Part shown: in pieces, positions 52,462-61,695 of the stretch | Layout: each line of letters opens with the position of its first letter | Position numbering within the stretch: position 1 is the first letter of the stretch | NCBI GenBank assembly: GCA_041538025.1 | Contig: JBGOEV010000001.1 | Span: 1-64,000, forward strand | Direction of reading: 5' to 3' | Length of the DNA: 64,000 nt | Source of the DNA: Thermosaccharophagus gerlachensis | Lineage (GTDB): Bacteria; Armatimonadota; Fervidibacteria; Fervidibacterales; Thermosaccharophagaceae | Position numbers and translations under genes: made by a program | The notes under the pieces: generated by a model | What the model was told of the DNA's origin: nothing | Databases searched by the model: none | Seen by the model: the letters and a program-made list of their open reading frames with translations, nothing else

Positions 52462-53847
52462 ATGCCGTCTTACCGTAATAAGGTGATAGTGCAAAAATTT
52501 GGTGGCACATCTGTTCATCCCACTGAAAATCTGCTTGCCTCGGCACGATGTGTTATCAGAGCAATACATCAGGGTTGGTCGCCGGTCGTAGTTGTCTCTG
52601 CACCGGGGCGTAGAGGAGATCCTTATGCAACCGACACGCTCAAGAAGCTTGCCGAGGCTATAGATCCACAGGTGCCAGTTAAACCAAGGGAGCTTGACTT
52701 GCTCATGACATGTGGCGAGATAATCTCAATCGTGCTTATGGCTCAGGCGATAAGGGTGTTAGGTGGCTATGACACAATAGCGCTCACTGGTGGACAAGCT
52801 GGCATATACACTGACTACGAGTTTGGCAATGCGAGGATAATTGAGATTGATACACGCTATATTTGGCGCTGCTTGCGCGAAGGCAAGATACCAGTTGTTG
52901 CTGGTTTCCAAGGGGTTACAAAACGCTCAGTTGAAGGGCGCTATGTCCATGGTGCTATAACGACTCTTGGTAGAGGAGGTTCAGATACAACTGCTGCTGC
53001 GCTTGGGATGGCACTCGGTGCTAACTTCATTGAGATATACACCGATGTGGATGGCGTGATGACAGCTGACCCAAGGATCGTTGGAAACAAAGCTAAAAGA
53101 CATGACAACCTCACTTATGAGGAGGTCTCGGAGTTGACACATCTTGGTGCAAAAGTTATCCACCCAAGAGCTGTTGAAATTGCATATGAGAGCAAAACGC
53201 CCATATTGGTCAAAAGCATCAAACCAACATCAGTTGGGACAAGGGTGGATAAGTCGCTTCTTGATGTCGGTGAATTGCATCGCATAACTGGTATAACGCA
53301 ATCAGCGCCTGTTGTGCACTTCAGGATGGAACTTGAAGAGCGCGAGGATTTGCCCGAAGTTGAGATGCTTGTCTACAGGGCGCTCGGTGACAGTAACATA
53401 AGCGTTCACTTCAATGTCCACTTCGAAAACGGTTTCGAATTTGTTGTTAGCAGGGAAGTCATGTCACAGGTGTTGGATGTCCTTGACGGGCTATTGCTGA
53501 ATGTTAGTAGTGGGCGAGCTTATGTGTTACTTGTGGACGAGCATCGCGAAGCCTCAAAGGTGAAACTGCGAATGTTAAGCGAAGCTTTCAAGCAGCTCGG
53601 AAAGCAAACGCAGATAAAAGTCATGAAAGTAAAAGTTGGAGCAAACAGGGTCACAGTTTCAATCGTAGCGCCAAACGTAAGAAACCATCCAGAGGTGCTT
53701 ACGAGAGCACTGGATGCGCTTTATAAAGCAAACATTGATGTGCTACAAGTCTCGGATGCAGACCACTCACTCTCATTCCTCGTCTACGAAGAGGATATGA
53801 ACCGAGCGGTAAATGTGTTGCATCAAGAGTTCGTTGAGACCTCTTAA
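52462..53847 (+). CDS. lysC: Aspartokinase
   Basis: Phosphorylates L-aspartate, the entry to lysine, threonine, methionine and diaminopimelate. The kinase core has VIVQKFGGTSV, TGGQAGIYTD, TTLGRGGSDTTAAALG and IYTDVDGVMTADPRIV. Two ACT regions follow (~290-460). 461 residues. ATG 52462 is chosen over TTG 52435 because GGGGGGTG lies upstream of it and the Lys-Phe-Gly-Gly motif normally falls near residue 10. The last ~10 bases before nuoA's ribosome site lie 50 bp downstream of its stop. Feedback inhibition is expected but the effector is not evident. Confidence 0.95.
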   Translation: MPSYRNKVIVQKFGGTSVHPTENLLASARCVIRAIHQGWSPVVVVSAPGRRGDPYATDTLKKLAEAIDPQVPVKPRELDLLMTCGEIISIVLMAQAIRVLGGYDTIALTGGQAGIYTDYEFGNARIIEIDTRYIWRCLREGKIPVVAGFQGVTKRSVEGRYVHGAITTLGRGGSDTTAAALGMALGANFIEIYTDVDGVMTADPRIVGNKAKRHDNLTYEEVSELTHLGAKVIHPRAVEIAYESKTPILVKSIKPTSVGTRVDKSLLDVGELHRITGITQSAPVVHFRMELEEREDLPEVEMLVYRALGDSNISVHFNVHFENGFEFVVSREVMSQVLDVLDGLLLNVSSGRAYVLLVDEHREASKVKLRMLSEAFKQLGKQTQIKVMKVKVGANRVTVSIVAPNVRNHPEVLTRALDALYKANIDVLQVSDADHSLSFLVYEEDMNRAVNVLHQEFVETS

Positions 53848-53900
53848 GTTCAAAGTCTATCCAGCAAGCGATGAGGTTCTTTGGAAGGTGATAGACCTCT

Positions 53901-54275
53901 ATGAGTTTTGTAGCCGATTATTGGTATGTAGCGCTGTTTGCCTTGAGTGGGATTGTATTTGCATTTGCTGCGCTTTTCCTTGCGTGGCTCATCCGCCCAC
54001 ACAACCCGACCGCGGATAAACTCGTTTCATACGAATGTAGCGTGCGCCCCATTGGTGAGGCAAGGGTTCAGTTTCGTATCATCTTCTACCTTGTAGCACT
54101 CTTGTTCGTAGCGTTTGAGGTGGAGATAATCTTCCTTTTCCCATGGGCTGTTGTGCTGAAAAAGATCGGCAAACTTGGGCTCGGGTTTCTTGCTTGGTTT
54201 GATATGATGCTTTTCATTGGCATCCTTTTGTGCGGATGGCTCTATGCTTACCTTAAGAAGGTTCTTGACTGGTGA
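53901..54275 (+). CDS. nuoA: NADH-quinone oxidoreductase subunit A
   Basis: Small membrane subunit of complex I, 124 residues with three helices. It has the conserved KLVSYECSVRPIGEARVQF (the Glu-Cys loop at the quinone entry) and RIIFYLVALLFVAFEVEIIF. AAGGTGATAG precedes the ATG. It ends 13 bp before nuoC, leaving no room for nuoB, which normally lies between them. Confidence 0.95.
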   Translation: MSFVADYWYVALFALSGIVFAFAALFLAWLIRPHNPTADKLVSYECSVRPIGEARVQFRIIFYLVALLFVAFEVEIIFLFPWAVVLKKIGKLGLGFLAWFDMMLFIGILLCGWLYAYLKKVLDW

Positions 54276-54288
54276 GGAGTGTTTCTGC

Positions 54289-54798
54289 ATGCCTTTGAGT
54301 GCTGACCAACTTGAGGAGAGGATAAGGGGAGTCGCTAAGGGGCTGCCGTTATCGTTCGGCTTTGGAAAAAGTGGTCTGGAGGTTCGTGTCGATAAGGACT
54401 ATGTGGTTGAGCTTTGTAAGTTGCTTCGCGATGACACCGAATTGCAGTTTGATTACTTGCGCTGTTTAAGCGCTATTGATTGGTTTGAAGAGGGTCAAAT
54501 GGAGGTTGTGTATCACCTCTATTCAATGAAGCATGGGCATAGCTTAGTTGTAAAGGTGCGCGTCAAAAGGGATGACCCTCGCTTACCATCGGTGAGCAGT
54601 ATATGGGCAGCAGCAAACTGGCATGAGAGGGAAGCATACGATTTACTCGGTATCATTTTTGAGGGGCATCCAGATTTGAGGCGCATACTACTTCCACAAG
54701 ACTGGACTGGGCACCCGCTGCGGAAGGATTACAGTTACAACCCAGTTGAGTTTGATGAAGAGTATGCTGGTAAGGTTAGGAGGGGCGAAATAACTTGA
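54289..54798 (+). CDS. nuoC: NADH-quinone oxidoreductase subunit C
   Basis: Hydrophilic 30-kDa-type subunit, 169 residues, with the family signature NWHEREAYDLLGIIFEGHPD and RRILLPQDWTGHPLRKDY. ATG 54289 has TGAGGAGTG upstream; the in-frame codon at 54217 lies inside nuoA and is rejected. The stop overlaps the nuoD start. It is a separate gene, not fused to nuoD as in E. coli. Confidence 0.94.
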   Translation: MPLSADQLEERIRGVAKGLPLSFGFGKSGLEVRVDKDYVVELCKLLRDDTELQFDYLRCLSAIDWFEEGQMEVVYHLYSMKHGHSLVVKVRVKRDDPRLPSVSSIWAAANWHEREAYDLLGIIFEGHPDLRRILLPQDWTGHPLRKDYSYNPVEFDEEYAGKVRRGEIT

Positions 54799-55958
54799 GC
54801 AAGTTATATCACTCAAGCCAAAGCGATGTTGATAGCGTTCGTCCCGGTGAGGCTATAAAGACAGATAAGTTGGTTGTGAACATGGGACCTCAGCACCCGA
54901 GCACTCATGGTGTCTTACGGGTGATATTGACTGTGGACGGTGAATGGGTAGTTGCAGCTGAACCAGAGGTTGGCTATCTTCACAGGGGCTTTGAGAAGCT
55001 TGCTGAGATGCGCGCCTATGAGCAAACCATTTTCCTCAGCGACAGGTGGGATTACCTCTCATCGATGAGCAACAACTTAGCTATGTCGCTCGCCATTGAG
55101 ACTCTGCTTGAAATACAGGCTCCAGAGAAAGCACAGTGGATAAGGATGCTTGTGGCAGAGCTACAGCGTATAGCCTCTCATCTCGTTTTCATAGCTGCAT
55201 ACGGCTTGGACATGGGTGCGATGACACCTTTCTTCTATTGCTTTAGAGAGAGGGAAAAGATTGTTTGGCTGTTTGAGATGCTTTGTGGAGCGAGGCTGAC
55301 ATACCACTACGTTCGTATTGGTGGGGTGGCAGCAGATTTACCTGAAGGCTTCATTGAAGCTCTTGAGGCAACCATACCACAGTTGAAGAGAGGGTTTGAT
55401 GAAATTGATGAGTTGTTACTCTACAACCCGATATTCATTGAGCGAACGAGAGGCATCGGTATCATTGATCCACAGTTGGCGGTTAACTACGGTCTATCTG
55501 GTCCGATGATAAGGGCGAGTGGGATACCGTATGATGTTCGTCGCTGTCATCCGTATCTTTTTTACGATGCCGTTGAATGGGATGTTGTTGTGCATGATGC
55601 TTGCGATTGCTGGGCACGAGTATGGGTGCGTTCACAAGAGATGCGCCAAAGCTTGAGGATAGTTGAGCAAGTTGTGGAAAGGTTGAAGGGAATGCCAAGT
55701 GGGAATGTGAGCGCAAAGGTTCCCAAACCTATACGCCCTAAAAAGGGCGATTGCTATGTCGCCATTGAATCTCCAAGGGGTGAGTTGGGCATTTATATCG
55801 TGAGTGATGGCTCTCAGAAACCATACAGGGTGAAGATAAGAGGACCTTCTTTTGTAAACCTTTCAATAGCTCAAAGGGTGTTGCCGGGAGCTAAGATAGC
55901 TGACCTCGTAGCGATACTTGGTAGCTTTGACCTCGTAATGGGTGAAGTGGATAGGTGA
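54795..55958 (+). CDS. nuoD: NADH-quinone oxidoreductase subunit D
   Basis: 49-kDa-type subunit, homologous to the hydrogenase large subunit, which forms the quinone site together with NuoB. It has MGPQHPSTHGVLRVILTVDG, EVGYLHRGFEKLAE, RIASHLVF and the C-terminal RGELGIYIVSDG and DLVAILGSFDLVMGEVDR. The start is TTG 54795, forming a TTGA overlap with the nuoC stop and preceded by AGGAGGGGCG at 7 nt. Length 387 is normal. No Fe-S cysteines are expected or seen. Confidence 0.96.
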   Translation: MSKLYHSSQSDVDSVRPGEAIKTDKLVVNMGPQHPSTHGVLRVILTVDGEWVVAAEPEVGYLHRGFEKLAEMRAYEQTIFLSDRWDYLSSMSNNLAMSLAIETLLEIQAPEKAQWIRMLVAELQRIASHLVFIAAYGLDMGAMTPFFYCFREREKIVWLFEMLCGARLTYHYVRIGGVAADLPEGFIEALEATIPQLKRGFDEIDELLLYNPIFIERTRGIGIIDPQLAVNYGLSGPMIRASGIPYDVRRCHPYLFYDAVEWDVVVHDACDCWARVWVRSQEMRQSLRIVEQVVERLKGMPSGNVSAKVPKPIRPKKGDCYVAIESPRGELGIYIVSDGSQKPYRVKIRGPSFVNLSIAQRVLPGAKIADLVAILGSFDLVMGEVDR

Positions 55959-55966
55959 GGGGATAA

Positions 55967-57028
55967 ATGTATGGGTTCAGCTTGAGTTCATTTTGCGAGC
56001 GCTTTCTTAAGTGGACTAAGTTACCAACGGATTTGTTGGTTGGTGTTATCGTGGCAGTCTTCATTTTCTTCTTTATGACTTTCGTTGTTCTTGCGCTTGT
56101 TTACCTGTTTCGCAAGTTTGTTGGTTTTGTGCAAGTGCGTCTTGGACCTCGCTATGTTGGACCAAGAGGGTTGCTTCAAACCGTGTGTGACGCACTCAAG
56201 TTGCTCGCCAAGGAAGACATCATGCCAGAGAACGCTGACAAAGGTGTTTTTATTGCAGCACCACTCATCGTGTTTTTGCCTGCGTATCTCGTCTACATCG
56301 TCATACCTTTTGGGCATCCTTCACACTTCCAACCGAAAGACTTAAACTTGGGCATACTATATGTGCTCGCCATAACTTCTATAACGGTGATCGGGATTGT
56401 ATCAGCAGGATGGGCTTCTGGGAGTAAGTGGGCGACAATCGGTGGAATGCGCTCTGCTGCTCAACTCATTTCATACGAAGTGCCAATGTCATTGTCTGTC
56501 ATCGTGCCAGTGCTTGTTTCTGGCTCTTTGAGCATGAAAGAGATAGCACAGGCACAGGGTGATCGTTTCTGGCATTGGAACTTCTTTAATCTTAACTATT
56601 TCGGCTTGACATTCCCTGCCTTCATCATCTACATGATATGCGCTCTCGCTGAGACAAACCAAATACCGTTTGACCTCCCAGAAGCTGAGAGCGAGCTTGT
56701 TGCTGGCTACAATGTGGAGTATAGCGGTATGCGTTTCGCTTTCTTCTTCCTTGCTGAGTTTTCAAACCTGTTCGTTGTTTGCGCCATCGCTACAACTCTT
56801 TTCCTCGGCGGATGGCATGCTCCTTTCCCATTCCTACCAAGTGAAGGGCTTTGGTCTGTGCTATGGTTTATGCTCAAGACATGGACTCTCACCTTTGTAG
56901 CGCTCTGGATTAGAGCAACATACCCAAGGGTGAGGATTGACCAACTAATGGAGTTCGCTTGGAAGAGGCTGTTCCTGGTAGCTCTCATTGATGTTGCAGT
57001 TGTTTCGCTCATCGCAGCCACATCGTGA
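55967..57028 (+). CDS. nuoH: NADH-quinone oxidoreductase subunit H
   Basis: Membrane heel subunit, 353 residues with about eight helices, at the quinone cavity. Signatures include GFVQVRLGPRYVGPRGLLQ, LKLLAKEDIMPE, and ETNQIPFDLPEAESELVAGY followed by EYSGMRFAFFFLAEF. GTGAGGGGATAA precedes the ATG. It is followed directly by nuoJ; the nuoI gene usually found between them is missing. Confidence 0.96.
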   Translation: MYGFSLSSFCERFLKWTKLPTDLLVGVIVAVFIFFFMTFVVLALVYLFRKFVGFVQVRLGPRYVGPRGLLQTVCDALKLLAKEDIMPENADKGVFIAAPLIVFLPAYLVYIVIPFGHPSHFQPKDLNLGILYVLAITSITVIGIVSAGWASGSKWATIGGMRSAAQLISYEVPMSLSVIVPVLVSGSLSMKEIAQAQGDRFWHWNFFNLNYFGLTFPAFIIYMICALAETNQIPFDLPEAESELVAGYNVEYSGMRFAFFFLAEFSNLFVVCAIATTLFLGGWHAPFPFLPSEGLWSVLWFMLKTWTLTFVALWIRATYPRVRIDQLMEFAWKRLFLVALIDVAVVSLIAATS

Positions 57029-57060
57029 TGTATTGAAAGACTCCTTTAGGGGGTTAAGCT

Positions 57061-57618
57061 ATGGGAAGAGATGTTGTGTGGTGGGCATTCTTCTACCTCA
57101 TATCCGCTTTTGTCCTTTTCAATGCTATCATCGTAGTAACATCACCAACCCTTTTTCGGTGCTTGCTTCACTTAATGCTTGTGTTCATTGGTGTTGCAGG
57201 GCTTTTTCTATTGCAAGGGGCGATCTTCCTTGCTGGCGTTCAAGTGCTGATATATACGGGTGGTGTGACAACTCTCATTCTGTTTGCAGTGATGTTAAGC
57301 GAGGAAGTGGTTGGGAAAGGTAGGGCATTGGTAAGCAGAGGGAAGGGGATGGGAATAGTTGTAGCAGCTTGCTTTCTTGTGCTCATGTTTGCGCTCTACA
57401 GCTCTTGTGTTGTTTTCTTACCACCAACCTATGAAGCACACATATCTCCAGTGGCTCAGTTCGTTGCTAAAGCCCCTTCTTCTGCGATGGGCAATGTGGA
57501 AGCCTTCGGCGTGGCATTGTTAACGCAATTTCTTGTGCCGTTTGAGTTTGTCTCGGTCCTGATACTCGTTGCCATTGTTGGCGCTATCACCGTGGCAAGG
57601 CTTTCAGGAAGCAAGTGA
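57061..57618 (+). CDS. nuoJ: NADH-quinone oxidoreductase subunit J
   Basis: Five-helix membrane subunit, 185 residues, with the pi-bulge region LAGVQVLIYTGGVTTLILFAV (shortened: GVQVLIYTGGVTTLILF) and C-terminal FEFVSVLILVAIVGAITVAR. The ATG follows GGGGGTTAAGCT. It lies 32 bp after nuoH. Confidence 0.93.
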   Translation: MGRDVVWWAFFYLISAFVLFNAIIVVTSPTLFRCLLHLMLVFIGVAGLFLLQGAIFLAGVQVLIYTGGVTTLILFAVMLSEEVVGKGRALVSRGKGMGIVVAACFLVLMFALYSSCVVFLPPTYEAHISPVAQFVAKAPSSAMGNVEAFGVALLTQFLVPFEFVSVLILVAIVGAITVARLSGSK

Positions 57619-57660
57619 AAAAACTTAGCTGTGAAAATTTGCGGTGTGAGGTGGGAGTGG

Positions 57661-57972
57661 ATGATCAGCAGTATGATGCATTACCTCATCCTTTCGGCGA
57701 TGCTTTTTTCCATAGGCATCTACGGTATCTTGACGAGGAGAAATGCTATTGCGATCCTGATGTGCATTGAACTGATGCTTAACGCGGTCAATTTGAACTT
57801 CGTCGCCATAGGTGCCCATTTGACGCCAAACCAGATTACTGGTCAGCTCTTTGCAGCCTTTGTAATAACTGTCGCAGCTGCTGAAGCATGCATCGGATTT
57901 GCCTTGATCATTGCCATATACAGGAACTTTGAGAAAGTGAGTGTTGACGACATTAATATCATGCGCTGGTGA
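57661..57972 (+). CDS. nuoK: NADH-quinone oxidoreductase subunit K
   Basis: Three-helix subunit, 103 residues: YLILSAMLFSIGIYGILTRR, AIAILMCIELMLNAVNLNFV with the two membrane glutamates, and AAEACIGFALIIAIYR. ATG 57661 has GAGGTGG 6 nt upstream; the in-frame codon at 57631 is disfavoured. It sits between nuoJ and nuoL as usual. Confidence 0.94.
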   Translation: MISSMMHYLILSAMLFSIGIYGILTRRNAIAILMCIELMLNAVNLNFVAIGAHLTPNQITGQLFAAFVITVAAAEACIGFALIIAIYRNFEKVSVDDINIMRW

Positions 57973-57978
57973 GGCTAT

Positions 57979-60072
57979 ATGCCCTCTGTTCTATCAAACT
58001 TGGCTCTGGCAGATAAAGCATGCATTATTCATGATGTTATCCCGTTGCTCATCATAGTCCTGCCCTTTTCCTCCTTCCTTATCTGCACGTTGTTTGGATA
58101 CAAGCTCAAGAAGGGCGCCGGATTGTTATCGCTTCTACTCGTTGGCTTTTCATCGCTGCTGTGCCTTTTGGTGTTTGTTGATGTCATAGTTTCAAGCAAA
58201 GGAAACAATGTGCTCACACAAGGTTGTTGGATGGCAATTCGTATAGGCTCTAAGGAAACCCCTTTAGTCATAACTCTCGGCTACCTTATTGACCCACTCA
58301 CATCTATCATGCTTTTCGTCGTTGGTTTTGTTGGTTGGTGGATAATGCTTTACTCCGTCGGATACATGGATGGCGACCCACGATATCATCGTTACTTTGC
58401 ATACATGTCGCTCTTCATGGCATCAATGCTTGGCTTGGTCCTCTCCAACAACTTCGTGATGCTTTACATATGCTGGGAGCTTGTTGGGCTTTGCTCTTAT
58501 CTTTTGATCGGCTTCTGGTATGAGAGAGAAGCTGCGATGCGGGCTTGTAAAAAGGCTTTCATAGTAACGAGGCTTGGTGACACAGGGTTTGCCCTCGGTA
58601 TATTCCTTTTGGTCTCAGTGTTTGGCAGCGTCGCATTTTATCCGTTGGATGGCGTTAATGGCATCTTCACATCCATTGGATATTCTGCCAAGGGAAAAGA
58701 GAATGTGCTTGCCCTTGCAGCGTTGCTATTGTTTTGTGGAGCAGTTGGCAAGTCAGCTCAGTTCCCTTTGCATGTTTGGCTTCCAGATGCAATGGAAGGA
58801 CCAACACCAGTCAGCGCATTAATACACGCTGCAACTATGGTTGCAGCTGGAGTTTACATGGTCGCAAGATGCTTCGTTTTGTTTGATGTTAATGTGACTG
58901 GCAAGCTGAGCCTTTTTGATGGTCTCATCGTGCTTTCACCTGCATACCTTGTTGCTCTGATCGGTTCATTTACAGCCTTCATGGCTGCAACTATTGCGCT
59001 CGTCCAAACAGACATAAAGCGCATACTGGCTTACTCAACGATAAGCCAGCTTGGTTACATGATGATGGCTCTCGGGATCGGTGCATACTCAGCTGGCACA
59101 TTTCATCTCGTAACACATGCGTTCTTCAAAGCGCTTTTGTTCCTTTGTGCTGGAAGCGTTATACACGCAATGGGCACAAACGAAATCTTTGAGATGGGTG
59201 GACTGAAGAGTGTTATGCCGATAACGTTCGCCACATATGTCATAGGTATGGGTGCACTTGCTGGCATACCACCCCTCTCTGGCTTCTGGAGCAAGGACGA
59301 AATACTTGCACATGCTTTTATGCACAGCAAGTTGATTTGGCTAATCGGTGAGGTTACAGCCTTCTTAACTGCTCTTTACATGACAAGACAGCTTTGCGTT
59401 GTCTTTCTTGGTTCACCGAGGAAGCCAGAGGCTCATCCTCACGAGAGTCCACCTGTCATGTTGGTGCCGTTGATCGTGCTTTCAATTGGTGCAGCTGTAA
59501 GCGGATTGTTTGGGACACCGTGGATGAACTTATATGCAAGTTTCATCAATCATGGTGTAGCACATGCGGGTGCTCATCACAAGCCATCGGCTACTGTTAT
59601 GCTTTTCTCGGTTGCAGTATCTTCTCTCGGCGTGCTCTGTGGGTATCTGCTCTATGGCTCAAGGCAAATCCAAAGCCACCTTGAAGATCCGCTACGCAAG
59701 TTCTTAGGCAACCTTTATTCCTTCCTCGAGGCGAAATGGCACATGGACTGGTATGAGGGAAAAGCTATAAGGCATGTTTTCTTCTCACTCGTTGGGTTAT
59801 GTAGGAGGTTTGATCTTGGTGTTGTTGATGGCTTTGTCAATCTCGTTGGGTGGGCTGTTGCGTATGTATTTGCATACTTGCACCGTTTCTTTGACCTTTA
59901 TGTGGTTGATGGGTTTATCAATGGGTTGGCTTTCGTTACCGGCGTTTGCGGTGACATGTTAAGGCGCATACAAACTGGCTTTATACGCCATTACATGCTC
60001 TTCATCCTGATGGGTTTTGTTTTCCTGCTCATCGTCAGCCTGTGGCGTATCGTCGTTTTAGGTCACCCATGA
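57979..60072 (+). CDS. nuoL: NADH-quinone oxidoreductase subunit L
   Basis: Antiporter-like proton pump subunit, 697 residues, ~16 helices. VGWWIMLYSVGYMDGDPRYH, WELVGLCSYLLIGFWYER, FPLHVWLPDAMEGPTPVSAL and the second Lys region ILAYSTISQLGYMMMALG are intact. The C-terminus carries a lateral-helix region and two similar segments, RFDLGVVDGFVNLVGW and FFDLYVVDGFINGLAF, making it longer than the ~610 of E. coli NuoL. It starts 6 bp after nuoK. Confidence 0.96.
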   Translation: MPSVLSNLALADKACIIHDVIPLLIIVLPFSSFLICTLFGYKLKKGAGLLSLLLVGFSSLLCLLVFVDVIVSSKGNNVLTQGCWMAIRIGSKETPLVITLGYLIDPLTSIMLFVVGFVGWWIMLYSVGYMDGDPRYHRYFAYMSLFMASMLGLVLSNNFVMLYICWELVGLCSYLLIGFWYEREAAMRACKKAFIVTRLGDTGFALGIFLLVSVFGSVAFYPLDGVNGIFTSIGYSAKGKENVLALAALLLFCGAVGKSAQFPLHVWLPDAMEGPTPVSALIHAATMVAAGVYMVARCFVLFDVNVTGKLSLFDGLIVLSPAYLVALIGSFTAFMAATIALVQTDIKRILAYSTISQLGYMMMALGIGAYSAGTFHLVTHAFFKALLFLCAGSVIHAMGTNEIFEMGGLKSVMPITFATYVIGMGALAGIPPLSGFWSKDEILAHAFMHSKLIWLIGEVTAFLTALYMTRQLCVVFLGSPRKPEAHPHESPPVMLVPLIVLSIGAAVSGLFGTPWMNLYASFINHGVAHAGAHHKPSATVMLFSVAVSSLGVLCGYLLYGSRQIQSHLEDPLRKFLGNLYSFLEAKWHMDWYEGKAIRHVFFSLVGLCRRFDLGVVDGFVNLVGWAVAYVFAYLHRFFDLYVVDGFINGLAFVTGVCGDMLRRIQTGFIRHYMLFILMGFVFLLIVSLWRIVVLGHP

Positions 60073-60094
60073 TTTTGCTATGAGGTGGTGAGAT

Positions 60095-61654
60095 GTGACG
60101 GAAGGCATTGGAATACTAACAGCAATAACATTCCTACCAGCATTGGGTGCTCTTATGATTGCCATAACGCCAAGAGAGCGTGTTGCGCTAATACGCTCAA
60201 TAGCTCACTTGATAAGTGGCTTTGTGCTTTTGCTTTCGCTCTTCATGTTCGCTGACTTGGACAAGCACTCACCTAAGATGCAGTTCGTTGAGAGCTTCCT
60301 TTGGATACCGATCATTAACATCCGATACTACCTTGGTGTTGATGGTTTAAGCGCTCCACTCGTTGTTTTAACAGCGTTACTCACTTTTCTTTCAATCGTT
60401 TACTCACCAACGGCTATAAGGCATCGTGAGAAGGACTACTATGCCCTTTTTCTCCTGCTTGAGACGGGCATGATAGGCGTCTTTGTGGCGCTTGACTTCA
60501 TCCTCTTTTACATTTTCTGGGAAGTGAGCCTCGTGCCGATGTATTTCATTATCGGCATCTGGGGCGGACCAAAGCGTGAGTATGCAGCCATTAAGTTTTT
60601 CCTTTACACACTCTTCGGTTCCGTCTTTATGCTTCTCTCAATACTGACTCTTTACTACTTCAGCGGACCTCCATCTTATGATCCAACGCAGTCACGCACC
60701 TTTGACATGCTTGAGCTTATATCGCAACGCCCATTAAGTGGGAACTTGCTTATTCAGCTCCTTTGTTTCCTTGGCTTCTACATTGCGTTCGCAATAAAGG
60801 TTCCTGTCTTCCCATTCCACACCTGGCTTCCAGACGCTCATGTTGAAGCACCAACTGCTGGCAGTGTCCTTCTTGCTGGCATACTCCTGAAGATGGGCAC
60901 ATATGGCATGGTGCGAATCCTGTTACCTCTATTCCCTGAAGCCTGCCAGCTCTTTTGGAAGCCTATGGCTATCCTTGCGCTTATCAACATACTGTATGGC
61001 GGTTTGGTGGCGATGGGGCAGGATGATTTGAAAAAGCTCATAGCATATTCAAGCATTGCTCACATGGGCTTCGTCATGCTCGGTGTCGCTGCTGCTGCTA
61101 AAGGCTTGCACGATGTGCCAAACAATTTCATTGAACCAGTCATCCGCGCGAAGGTGATGGCTTTGAACGGTGCCACTCTTGAGATGGTCGCCCATGGGCT
61201 TATCACAGGTAGCCTCTTCCTGCTCGTCGGCGTCATTTACGAGCGAGTCCATCACCGAGATTTAAACTCGTTTGGTGGGCTTTGGAACAAGATGCCAGTT
61301 TACAGTTCGGTGCTTGCGTTCATGGCTATGGCATCGCTTGGGTTACCTGGGCTGGCTGGCTTTTGGGCTGAGTTCTTAGCCTTGATGGGTGCATTCGGTG
61401 TCTACGGGCATTTCGCTTGGCTTGCTGTCTTTGGGATCGTCATTGTAGCTGCTTTCTTCCTGTGGATGCTACAGCGGATGCTCATGGGCTCAATGCCAAG
61501 GGAGTATGAAAGGCTTAAAGACATGGATGCACGTGAGTGCATCTCCTTGTTCCCTTTGGTTTTCCTTGTGTTTCTCTTGGGTGTTTATCCGCATCTTCTC
61601 CTTGAACCGATAAACACTGTTATGGTGAGCATTGTTGAGTCATTGCGTCTGTAA
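60095..61654 (+). CDS. nuoM: NADH-quinone oxidoreductase subunit M
   Basis: Antiporter-like subunit, 519 residues. It has YYLGVDGLSAPLVVLTALLT, FWEVSLVPMYFIIGIWGG, FPFHTWLPDAHVEAPTAGSV and KKLIAYSSIAHMGFVMLGV. An extra ~20 residues (GLHDVPNNFIEPVIRAKVM) precede the conserved ALNGATLEMVAHGLITG helix compared with typical NuoM. GTG start with GAGGTGG 6 nt upstream. Confidence 0.95.
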   Translation: MTEGIGILTAITFLPALGALMIAITPRERVALIRSIAHLISGFVLLLSLFMFADLDKHSPKMQFVESFLWIPIINIRYYLGVDGLSAPLVVLTALLTFLSIVYSPTAIRHREKDYYALFLLLETGMIGVFVALDFILFYIFWEVSLVPMYFIIGIWGGPKREYAAIKFFLYTLFGSVFMLLSILTLYYFSGPPSYDPTQSRTFDMLELISQRPLSGNLLIQLLCFLGFYIAFAIKVPVFPFHTWLPDAHVEAPTAGSVLLAGILLKMGTYGMVRILLPLFPEACQLFWKPMAILALINILYGGLVAMGQDDLKKLIAYSSIAHMGFVMLGVAAAAKGLHDVPNNFIEPVIRAKVMALNGATLEMVAHGLITGSLFLLVGVIYERVHHRDLNSFGGLWNKMPVYSSVLAFMAMASLGLPGLAGFWAEFLALMGAFGVYGHFAWLAVFGIVIVAAFFLWMLQRMLMGSMPREYERLKDMDARECISLFPLVFLVFLLGVYPHLLLEPINTVMVSIVESLRL

Positions 61655-61695
61655 CTCTTTTTGTGGTTCCGTTTTCCTTTGGAGTTGATGAGGGG

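Noticed and set aside
54217..54288. Longer nuoC start inside nuoA, or a hidden nuoB
   Set aside because: The extra codons are nuoA read in another frame; no CxxE/Cys pattern of NuoB is found in any frame between nuoA and nuoD.
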